A stretch of DNA of 16,332 nt, taken from contig JBIIEQ010000073.1 of NCBI GenBank assembly GCA_044237765.1, forward strand, positions 1 through 16,332, given 5' to 3'. Under the pieces are notes generated by a model. It worked only from the letters and a program-made list of their open reading frames with translations. It was not told where the DNA came from and did not search any database. Source of the DNA: UBA6136 sp044237765. Lineage in GTDB: Bacteria; Pseudomonadota; Gammaproteobacteria; Methylococcales; Methylococcaceae. Below, one piece after another: positions 1 through 6,671 of this stretch; positions within the stretch are counted from its first letter, which is position 1; every line of letters starts with the position of its first letter. The position numbers and the translations under genes were made by a program.

Positions 1-1096
1 GATGCAGTTCACCGCGTCCGGAAACGCGGAACTTGTCCGGGTCCGGGGTATCCTCGACCCGCAGAGCGACGTTATGCAGCAGTTCACGCTGCAGACGCTC
101 GCGAATCTGGCGCGAGGTGACGAACTTCCCTTCCTTGCCTGCAAACGGTGAGTTGTTGACCTGGAAGGTCATGGTCACGGTAGGCTCGTCCACGGTCAGT
201 GGCGGCAACGCCTCGATGGCATCCGGCGAACAGATGGTGTCGGAGATTTCCAACGCATCGATTCCGGTAAAAGCGATGATGTCGCCGGCATTGGCCTCCG
301 GTACCTCGACCCGTTCCAGGCCCTTGAAACCGAACACCTGCAACAAGCGGGCGTTACGCTGTGAACCGTCGCGGTTGACGACGACCACCGGCGAGTTGGT
401 CTTGATGCTGCCCCGCTGAATGCGGCCAATGCCGATAACGCCGACATACGAGTTGTAATCCAGCTGACTGATCTGCATCTGGAAACCGCCATCGCGGTCT
501 ACCACCGGCGGATGGACTTTTTCCACGATGGTCTGGAACAAGAAATCCATATTGCCTTCGCGAACATCCGGGTTGTCGCCGGCGTAGCCATTGAGTGCCG
601 AAGCGTAAACCACCGGAAAATCCAGCTGCTCTTCGGTAGCGCCCAATTTGTCGAACAGATCAAAAGTCTGGTCCAGCACCCAATGCGCACGGGCACCCGG
701 CCGGTCGATCTTGTTGATGACCACGATGGGATGCAGGCCCATGGCAAAAGCTTTCTGGGTCACGAAACGTGTCTGCGGCATCGGCCCGTCCACGGCGTCA
801 ACCAACAGCAAAACAGAGTCCACCATCGACAGCACGCGCTCTACTTCACCGCCAAAGTCGGCATGGCCGGGGGTATCCACGATGTTGATGTGGTAATCGT
901 TCCAGTCGATCGCCGTATTCTTGGCCAGAATCGTAATGCCGCGCTCCTTCTCCAGCGCATTGGAGTCCATGACCCGCTCTTCGACTTTTTCATGCGCGGC
1001 AAAGGTGCCGGACTGCTGCAGCAGCTTGTCCACCAGGGTGGTCTTGCCGTGGTCGACGTGGGCGATAATGGCGATATTGCGTAATTTCTCGATCAT
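1..1096 (-). CDS. typA: Translational GTPase BipA/TypA, 3' end outside window
   Basis: Ribosome-associated GTPase of the EF-G/LepA group, linked in other bacteria to stress and low-temperature growth and to ribosome assembly. The minus strand reads from ATG at 1096 without interruption to the window edge, giving 365 residues of a family usually near 600. It starts MIEKLRNIAIIAHVDHGKTT, with the P-loop AHVDHGKT at residues 12-19. RGITI, DTPGHADFGGEV and NKIDRPGA follow as the switch and G4 motifs, and the segment ends in the conserved GRGELH of domain III. The start matches the usual BipA N-terminus, although no clear Shine-Dalgarno lies upstream. A consensus minus-strand -10 (TATAAT, 1138-1133) sits about 37 bp upstream. 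Nothing links it to the sterol genes. Identity is very secure; only the C-terminal third is unseen. Confidence 0.97.
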   Translation of the reverse strand, partial: MIEKLRNIAIIAHVDHGKTTLVDKLLQQSGTFAAHEKVEERVMDSNALEKERGITILAKNTAIDWNDYHINIVDTPGHADFGGEVERVLSMVDSVLLLVDAVDGPMPQTRFVTQKAFAMGLHPIVVINKIDRPGARAHWVLDQTFDLFDKLGATEEQLDFPVVYASALNGYAGDNPDVREGNMDFLFQTIVEKVHPPVVDRDGGFQMQISQLDYNSYVGVIGIGRIQRGSIKTNSPVVVVNRDGSQRNARLLQVFGFKGLERVEVPEANAGDIIAFTGIDALEISDTICSPDAIEALPPLTVDEPTVTMTFQVNNSPFAGKEGKFVTSRQIRERLQRELLHNVALRVEDTPDPDKFRVSGRGELH

Positions 1097-1132
1097 GAGG
1101 GAGCGGGCCTGCGGGGTAATGGCAAACAGAGC

Positions 1133-1138
1133 ATTATA
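1133..1138 (-). promoter_or_regulatory. Candidate -10 box for typA
   Basis: A perfect TATAAT on the minus strand lies 37 bp upstream of the typA ATG and would give a leader of roughly 30 nt. No good -35 sits 16-18 bp further upstream, so the assignment rests on the -10 alone. Confidence 0.4.
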
Positions 1139-1243
1139 CGGCTCAAAGATGACGAGACCTAATCGGCATCGGAAGCCTGCCTTTCTCGCCCAGTTTTCCG
1201 ATGGCGCAAGACAGATCAATGACCAACCGCCGGTCCGTAAACT

Positions 1244-1271
1244 TTGAACTGAAAGATAGATTAGCTAAGAT
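1244..1271 (+). promoter_or_regulatory. Candidate sigma-70 promoter for the entericidin-like gene
   Basis: TTGAAC (1244-1249) and TAAGAT (1266-1271) are separated by 16 bp, about 70 bp upstream of the small lipoprotein gene and reading towards it. Both hexamers are fair rather than good matches, so this is a proposal from spacing and position. Confidence 0.35.
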
Positions 1272-1344
1272 AACTTTCACTATCGGGAGCCCAAGGCCAT
1301 CCCAGACAACTTCAATCACGACATGATTTGGGAGTAAAACCACG

Positions 1345-1485
1345 ATGAAAGCGTTACGCAGCCCAGTAATTTTTCTTGCCCTGTGCCTTGCGTTAAGCGG
1401 TTGCAATACCTGGAGCGGACTCGGCAAGGACATGCAGAAAGTCGGTCAAAAGGTAGAACAGCAGGGAGACAAGGTGAACCGATAA
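1345..1485 (+). CDS. Entericidin A/B-like small lipoprotein
   Basis: A 46-residue lipoprotein precursor. It begins MKALRSPVIFLALCLALSGC, a short basic start and a hydrophobic stretch ending in the lipobox LSGC with Cys20 as the lipidation site. The mature part is about 27 residues and reads CNTWSGLGKDMQKVGQKVEQ followed by a short charged tail. This Lys-rich amphipathic layout (GKDxxKxGxKVE) is typical of the entericidin EcnA/EcnB family, cell-envelope lipoproteins first described as a toxin/antidote pair in enteric bacteria. GGAG at 1331-1334 is a plausible ribosome binding site. Only one member is present, so there is no local partner to form a pair, and solo copies are common in Proteobacteria. 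The role in this organism is unknown. It stands alone, convergent with the membrane protein gene at 1599-2003. Confidence 0.85.
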   Translation: MKALRSPVIFLALCLALSGCNTWSGLGKDMQKVGQKVEQQGDKVNR

Positions 1486-1516
1486 TTCCGGGTTTCACGA
1501 TCATCTTTTGTTGACG

Positions 1517-1534
1517 ACCCGGGCCCACCCGGGT
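1517..1534. terminator. GC-rich hairpin between convergent genes, possible terminator
   Basis: A perfect 7-bp stem, ACCCGGG (1517-1523) with CCCGGGT (1528-1534), closes a CCCA loop. It lies between the 3' ends of the entericidin-like gene and the convergent membrane protein gene, a usual place for a shared terminator. Neither strand has a good T-run after the stem, so termination strength is doubtful. Confidence 0.4.
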
Positions 1535-1598
1535 GGTTAATTTGGGTTCACGAAGACCGGCAGGCATTTTCACGGGAGCTCTGCACGGCCATCCTTGT

Positions 1599-2003
1599 TC
1601 AGTCCGCAGTTTCGTCTTCAACCATGTTGGTGGCCAGGAGTCCCGCGAAGGCGCAAAGAAAGCCGTTGACCACCAGCCAGAAAGGCAACGTGGCCAATCC
1701 TGCGAATTTTGCCCCGGTTACGATGGACCATAACATGGCCATCAAGGCGGTAAGGATGGTGCTGACAAACCCCACGATGGCACCATGGACAAAGCCATGA
1801 TGATCAGCCTTTTTTGCCGCAACGAAACCTGATACGAGGCAAGTCGCCAGACCGAGCGCCTGATTGACGGCGTATAACAATCCTTGATTTTCACTTTCGG
1901 CGGCTTCCTTGCCGATCAGCGAAGGTAGCAAGACGATGTGCAACACATAAATCGCCACAAAAATACCGATCCCCCAAAGTAGGGCTTTGCCGTTGATCTC
2001 CAT
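1599..2003 (-). CDS. Small four-helix inner-membrane protein, unknown function
   Basis: A 134-residue integral membrane protein with four hydrophobic segments, at roughly residues 7-29, 42-62, 71-95 and 103-124, joined by short loops. A Lys/His-rich loop (AAKKADHHGFVHGAIVG) lies between helices 2 and 3. The tail is acidic. This pattern resembles small four-helix families such as TIGR04086/YrzE, but the match is by general look only and no function is implied. I chose ATG at 2003 (MEINGKALLW) because a purine-rich AGAGAGAG stretch precedes it and the hydrophobic N-terminus begins directly after; an upstream in-frame start at 2060 would add 19 polar residues. It is transcribed divergently from bstA across a gap of about 290 bp. 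Confidence 0.75.
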   Translation of the reverse strand: MEINGKALLWGIGIFVAIYVLHIVLLPSLIGKEAAESENQGLLYAVNQALGLATCLVSGFVAAKKADHHGFVHGAIVGFVSTILTALMAMLWSIVTGAKFAGLATLPFWLVVNGFLCAFAGLLATNMVEDETAD

Positions 2004-2234
2004 GGTTCTCTCTCTACTTAATTTGCATGAATCCACCGCGTCCACGCGGGTGAAGGTCACACGTTTAGACGCAAGCCGGGTAAAAAATTCCGGATCGGTA
2101 AGGTTTTTCCGGTCAGTGAGGCCGGCAACCAGGGTTAGGATATCCGCACAGACTGGATGATCCCGATGGACCCATGGTAGCGGTTGACGGACAATGTCTC
2201 ACTTGGCTGACAATATTTCTATTATCGATGGCTT

Positions 2235-2257
2235 GAGATAAACCTCTAAGTTATCTC
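2235..2257. repeat. Inverted repeat upstream of bstA, candidate operator
   Basis: Perfect 7-bp arms GAGATAA (2235-2241) and TTATCTC (2251-2257) are separated by 9 bp, giving a 16-bp centre-to-centre spacing that suits a dimeric helix-turn-helix regulator. It ends 38 bp before the bstA ATG. A TATTAT (2220-2225) just upstream could be a -10 box, which would put the repeat near the transcription start. Otherwise, about 290 bp between the divergent genes hold nothing I recognise. Confidence 0.4.
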
Positions 2258-2295
2258 CTTTCAGTCTTCCTTCAGAAGCTCACAAAATCCCACTC

Positions 2296-4983
2296 ATGAA
2301 GCAACTGGTTACCCGGATGGCCCGGGCTAGCGCCCAACATCCCTGGTTCGTTCTGAGCTTAACGCTGATCCTTTCGGCCTTCGCCCTGCAGGCCGCCTCC
2401 CATTTGCCGGTTTATACATCGAGGCAAGCCCTGCTCCCGCAAAATACGGAAGTGGCATGGCGACTCAATCGTTTCCTGGAGAAATTTGGTGCGGCGTCTG
2501 ATCTCGTGGTCGCGCTGGAGAATGCGCCTCGCGCCGACATGGAAGCTTATGCCAGCGAGTTGGCAAAGCGGCTGAAGGCCGAACCCGAGATCGATCAGGC
2601 CACCGAGCGACTCGATTCACATTTCTTCATGCAGCATGCTTACTTGCTGATGCCACAGGCGCAGCTGGCGGGGCTGGATAACCTGCTGAGTCAGGCAGGC
2701 AGTGCGAAACCGGCCACACTGGAGTCGCTCCTCCAAAACGCACACAGCCTGTTGAGTCTGCCGGCATCGATGACCGAGGTGGACCTGAACCAGGCCAATA
2801 CCGGACTGAAGGCCATAGGGGCGGCACTCGATGAATGGCAGCGCTGGATCAAGACAGAGCCGACCGCTCGCGTCGATTGGAGCGGCCTGTTAACCAGTGT
2901 GGGCGCGGGGCAGCTGGGGGATGGCTATTTTGCTTCGCATGATGGAAAGATGCTTTTCCTTTTTGTTCATGCGAGCAATCACTCGGAGGATTTTGAGGTT
3001 CTCCAGCCTTTCAATGAACGCGTGAAAACGGTGGCTGCAACCCTTGCCGAGGAATACCGGGCCGCGGGACGGGTGGCGCCCGGCGTGGTGCTGACCGGGC
3101 TCCCGGCCATCGAGTACGAGGAATATCTCGATATCGAGAAGGACATCAAGCTGGTGATCTGGACCGCTGCCGGATTGATTGCGGCGCTGATTTTCCTGGT
3201 AGTCCGCAGCGTCCGCTGGGCTTTGGCGATTTTCATCCCCATGGGCCTCGGCGCTCTCTGGAGTCTGGCCCTGGCCTTGGGCACGGTGGGCCACTTGACG
3301 ATCATCACGTCCAGCTTTCTGGCGATTCTCTTCGGGCTGGGTGCCGATTACGGAATCTTTACCACGTCACAGATCGCCGAAGAACGGCGCAAGGGCAAGT
3401 CCTTGATCGATGCCATCGGGGACGGGATGGGCGAATCGTTCCATGCGGTGATGACAGCAGGCGGCGCATCACTACTGATCTTCGGTGCACTGGCGACCGT
3501 GGATTTTCCCGGCTTCGCTGAACTCGGACTGGTCGCAGCTGGCGGTGTATTGCTGATCCTGCTCAGCACCTGGGTCGTGCAGCCGGCTATCTACAGTCTG
3601 TTGCCTCCAAACCTCAAGCCGCCGAAGGACCCGGACAAACAATCTTCCGGCATCAAGGGGTCGTATCCTCGCTCTCTGGCGGTCGGGCTGGTCCTGCTGG
3701 CGATTGTTACGGCCATCGCGGGTCTTCGCGCCGGCACTCGTATCCCTTTCGATTACGACGTGTTGTCGCTTCTGCCGGTTAACTCGCAGGCCGCCCAGTA
3801 CCAGCGACGCATGGTCAAGGAAACCGACTATCAGTCGGAAGTCGTCATCTTTACCGCCGATACGTTGGATGAAATCCGGCGAATCACGGATGAAGCCAGC
3901 CGGCTGAAATCGATCGCCAAGGTACAGTCGATCACAAATCTGTTTCCGACCGATGCCGATTCCCGACTGGATCAGGCGCGGGAAATTGGCTTGCAAGCCA
4001 CCAAGCCGCAATTGACCCGAACTCTCGAAAGTTTGGGAGTGGCCGGACTGAGCCAAGCGGCCAATCAATCCTTGATCAAATTACTGGAGAAAGCCTCGGA
4101 GCGCATCGATGAAGCGCAGGAACAGGCTTTTTCGGCTGGCCATGCCGACCTAGTCAAAGGTCTGGAGAAGATCCGCTCACAAATCGAGTCGCTACTGGAG
4201 AGCGCCAAAAACGATCCAGAGACTACTCGCACTCGCACGGAAGCTTTCCTGCGCGCACTGATCAGCGAGGGCCACCAAGGCATTGGATTGATGCAAGGCT
4301 GGCGGGAAGCGAAGCCGCTCACCCCCGCCGACTTACCAGATACCCTGCGTGATCGCTTCGTGGCTCCTGATGGCACGTTGGCTGCCTATGCCTTCCCCGC
4401 GAAGAGTGTTTATGACCCGGCCAATCTGGAACAACTTGTCACCGAAGTTTACAGCGTATCCCCCGATGCCACAGGCTTCCCGACAACTCACCTGGCCTTT
4501 ACCAAGGCGGTCGTCGACAGCTTTACCCGGGGAACGCTGCTGGCCGCTGCCTTGTGTTTGCTCTGGCTATTGCTTGTGCTACGCAACCTTCGCGGCTTCA
4601 TTCTCGCGTCACTGCCACTCGTTATCGGTGGTGGCTGGATGCTGGGTCTGATGGCGATCAGTGGGCTTAGCTACAATTACGCCAACATCATTGCCCTCCC
4701 CCTGGTCATTGCCTTGGCGGTGGATTATGGCGTTTGGTACAGTCACCGATGGACTGCGCTGAGGGAACACAGTCCGCTGGCGGTCACCTGGGATGCAGGC
4801 AAGGTGATTGCACTGGCGGCCGGAACCGAACTTGCTGGACTCGGAGCCATTACCCTGGCCAGCTATCGGGGCGTGGCCGGGTTGGGCATGGACATTACCC
4901 TTGGCTTGCTATCCTGTTTGTTGGCAACCCTTCTGGTGGCGCCGGCCATCGGGCAACTCATCGACTCAAAGAGGAGATCGTGA
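2296..4983 (+). CDS. bstA: RND/MMPL-family sterol transporter BstA
   Basis: An 895-residue inner-membrane protein of the RND superfamily, close in plan to the hopanoid transporter HpnN and the MmpL proteins. It has one helix near residues 16-34, a large periplasmic domain (about 36-285), five helices (about 286-430), a seventh near 459-477, a second periplasmic domain (about 478-745) and five more helices from 746. Each half carries the proton-relay signature in its fourth helix: GLGADYG with Asp351-Tyr352, and ALAVDYG with Asp810-Tyr811. Helical, charged segments around residues 580-650 suggest a coiled element in the second periplasmic domain. The call BstA comes from this family plus its position before a periplasmic binding protein, a lipoprotein and sterol synthesis genes, the set described in Methylococcus capsulatus. 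No clear Shine-Dalgarno precedes the ATG. A hopanoid transporter is the main alternative. Confidence 0.85.
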   Translation: MKQLVTRMARASAQHPWFVLSLTLILSAFALQAASHLPVYTSRQALLPQNTEVAWRLNRFLEKFGAASDLVVALENAPRADMEAYASELAKRLKAEPEIDQATERLDSHFFMQHAYLLMPQAQLAGLDNLLSQAGSAKPATLESLLQNAHSLLSLPASMTEVDLNQANTGLKAIGAALDEWQRWIKTEPTARVDWSGLLTSVGAGQLGDGYFASHDGKMLFLFVHASNHSEDFEVLQPFNERVKTVAATLAEEYRAAGRVAPGVVLTGLPAIEYEEYLDIEKDIKLVIWTAAGLIAALIFLVVRSVRWALAIFIPMGLGALWSLALALGTVGHLTIITSSFLAILFGLGADYGIFTTSQIAEERRKGKSLIDAIGDGMGESFHAVMTAGGASLLIFGALATVDFPGFAELGLVAAGGVLLILLSTWVVQPAIYSLLPPNLKPPKDPDKQSSGIKGSYPRSLAVGLVLLAIVTAIAGLRAGTRIPFDYDVLSLLPVNSQAAQYQRRMVKETDYQSEVVIFTADTLDEIRRITDEASRLKSIAKVQSITNLFPTDADSRLDQAREIGLQATKPQLTRTLESLGVAGLSQAANQSLIKLLEKASERIDEAQEQAFSAGHADLVKGLEKIRSQIESLLESAKNDPETTRTRTEAFLRALISEGHQGIGLMQGWREAKPLTPADLPDTLRDRFVAPDGTLAAYAFPAKSVYDPANLEQLVTEVYSVSPDATGFPTTHLAFTKAVVDSFTRGTLLAAALCLLWLLLVLRNLRGFILASLPLVIGGGWMLGLMAISGLSYNYANIIALPLVIALAVDYGVWYSHRWTALREHSPLAVTWDAGKVIALAAGTELAGLGAITLASYRGVAGLGMDITLGLLSCLLATLLVAPAIGQLIDSKRRS

Positions 4984-5831
4984 AATTGAACCAGTTTCTG
5001 AAAGTTCGCCTTATCGGCAGCCTGCTCGCGCTGGCCATTTCCGTTCCGGCTCTCGCGGCCTCGGCACCGATTGTCGTTTGCTACCCCGGCGGCCCCGTCA
5101 GCGAGTCCGAAGCGAATACCGCCATGGGCGCAATGCTTCGCGTGGTCGAGCGCGTTGGAGAATGGCCGGCAAACAGTTTCACCAGCTATTTCACTGCCAG
5201 TGTCGATGAGTGCCGAAGCCTGCTGAGCAACAAGAAGCCCGCGTTTGCCATTACCTCGCTGGGTCTGTTTCTTGAGCAGCGCGAAGCTCACCATCTTCTG
5301 CCCGTGGTCCAGCCACGAATGAAAGGAGCGGCTTCCGAGCGATATCGGCTCATGGTCCAGAAGGATAAATATGCGACCCTCGATAGCCTTCATGGCAAAT
5401 CCGTTGGTGGAACGGTTTTCGAAGAACCTGATTTCATCAGGAAGATTGTGTTCGCCGGAAAAGTTGATCCGGCGGTTGCCTTTAAGACCCAACCTTCCCG
5501 TCAGGCCATCAGGGCATTACGATCGCTGGACAAGGGCGAGCTGGATGCGGTGTTGCTGAATGGCCAGCAATACGCAGCACTGGGTTCGCTGCCGCTCAAG
5601 ACACCCCTGGCTGCAGTCTTTACATCGGAGGATATCCCGCTGATGGGACTCGTAGCCAACAGCCTGACAAGCAAACCGGAGGAGCGGGCGCGACTCGCCA
5701 GGGCACTCCAGGGGATGTGCAGCGATGCCGACGGCAAGAAGCTTTGCGACCTTTTTGGCATCGAGGCCTTTGTCGCCGCCAACCCAGCAGCGATCGAGCC
5801 CATGATCAAGCTTTGGCAGCAGGGAAAGTAA
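4980..5831 (+). CDS. bstB: Periplasmic sterol-binding protein BstB (PhnD-like fold)
   Basis: A 283-residue exported protein. A Sec signal peptide (basic MKLNQFLKVR, then a hydrophobic stretch ending PALA) predicts cleavage after about residue 27. The mature part starts APIVVCYPGG and resembles the phosphate/phosphonate-binding PhnD-like group of ABC substrate-binding proteins, with phrases such as LDSLHGKSVGGT and GELDAVLLNGQQYAAL near the two-lobe hinge. Four cysteines in the mature part could form disulfides. No ABC permease or ATPase is nearby, and the partner is the RND protein upstream, which fits BstB, the periplasmic sterol carrier described in Methylococcus. GTG at 4980 overlaps the bstA stop (GTGA), suggesting translational coupling. 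GAGGAG lies at 4971-4976, only 3 bp from this GTG; a TTG at 4986 would be better spaced. Any longer reading into bstA is a shadow. Confidence 0.85.
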   Translation: MKLNQFLKVRLIGSLLALAISVPALAASAPIVVCYPGGPVSESEANTAMGAMLRVVERVGEWPANSFTSYFTASVDECRSLLSNKKPAFAITSLGLFLEQREAHHLLPVVQPRMKGAASERYRLMVQKDKYATLDSLHGKSVGGTVFEEPDFIRKIVFAGKVDPAVAFKTQPSRQAIRALRSLDKGELDAVLLNGQQYAALGSLPLKTPLAAVFTSEDIPLMGLVANSLTSKPEERARLARALQGMCSDADGKKLCDLFGIEAFVAANPAAIEPMIKLWQQGK

Positions 5832-5835
5832 GGCA

Positions 5836-6627
5836 GTGAGACACTCGATTCTGCTACTGGTCCTCTCGGCTGGCTTCTTGCTCAATGGATGTATCAGCCT
5901 GCCGGACAAGACTGTTCAGTTCTCGGGACTCTCTGATTGCGAACCCGCCAAAGCCCTGCTGACTCAGTCTCAAAAGCTGGGGCCAGCCAGCTCAACTCAC
6001 ACCTTGCAATGCGCGTTGACTGCGGTGCGTGAGTCGAGTGATCAGGCTCTGCTGCGGTCTCCCCTTCCCTCCCAACTAGCCCTGCATCTGGCAGAGCGCA
6101 GCACGAATCCATCAGAGAAGGAGGCACTAGCCAATGAAGGTGTCGCCCTGGCCGAACGGGCACTGGCCAAAGGCGCCGGAAGCGAGGGGGCTGTGCATTA
6201 CTATCTGGCGGCCAATCTGGGCCTGGCGATCCATGACCACCCTCTACAGGCGGCGGATAACTTGGCGCGCCTTGAGCAGGAACTGAAAAAGGCGGCGGAT
6301 CTCAGCCCGGCTGTCGATGACGGTGGTCCGCTCCGTCTGCTCGGCATGCTTTATCTGAAGGCACCACCTTGGCCAACCGGCATCGGGGACGGCGACAAGG
6401 CGCTGGAACTGCTGACAAAAGCCGTTAATGACTATCCCGATCACCCGCTCAACCACCTCTTTTATGGTCAGGCGCTCTGGGAAGTTGATGAAAAGTCGAT
6501 ATTGGCCAACCAGTCGCTCGCCGTTGGCCGCGAAAAGTTAAATACCGGTGCCTGGGGTTATAACAAGGCCATCTGGAACAAGGAATTCAACGCTGTCGCC
6601 GATGAAGTGTCGACTTCTTCCCGCTAG
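5836..6627 (+). CDS. bstC: Outer-membrane-associated helical-repeat lipoprotein BstC
   Basis: A 263-residue lipoprotein precursor. The N-terminus MRHSILLLVLSAGFLLNGC is a lipoprotein signal with lipobox LNGC and Cys19. The rest is almost entirely helical and Ala/Leu-rich, with TPR-like pairs, for example around residues 85-135 (LANEGVALAERALA, then AVHYYLAANLGLA) and 185-215 (GDGDKALELLTKAVNDYP, then HLFYGQALWEV). The Asp-rich PWPTGIGDGDKA loop is typical of a family of TPR-like proteins often annotated as hypothetical. Its place after bstA and bstB matches BstC, proposed to receive sterol at the outer membrane. It starts with GTG 4 bp after the bstB stop, with GGGA and AAGG purine stretches upstream. 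Assignment rests strongly on context, since helical-repeat sequences diverge quickly. Confidence 0.8.
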   Translation: MRHSILLLVLSAGFLLNGCISLPDKTVQFSGLSDCEPAKALLTQSQKLGPASSTHTLQCALTAVRESSDQALLRSPLPSQLALHLAERSTNPSEKEALANEGVALAERALAKGAGSEGAVHYYLAANLGLAIHDHPLQAADNLARLEQELKKAADLSPAVDDGGPLRLLGMLYLKAPPWPTGIGDGDKALELLTKAVNDYPDHPLNHLFYGQALWEVDEKSILANQSLAVGREKLNTGAWGYNKAIWNKEFNAVADEVSTSSR

Positions 6628-6671
6628 GTTTTTCTCCATCGCCCGTCCGCTCGCATTCGTCCAGCCACATC

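Noticed and set aside
512..1084. Long plus-strand open frames at the left edge
   Set aside because: They are antisense shadows of typA, whose minus-strand frame carries all the GTPase motifs.
4734..4979. N-terminal extension of bstB inside bstA
   Set aside because: It lies entirely in bstA in another frame; the signal peptide begins at 4980, so the extension is a shadow.
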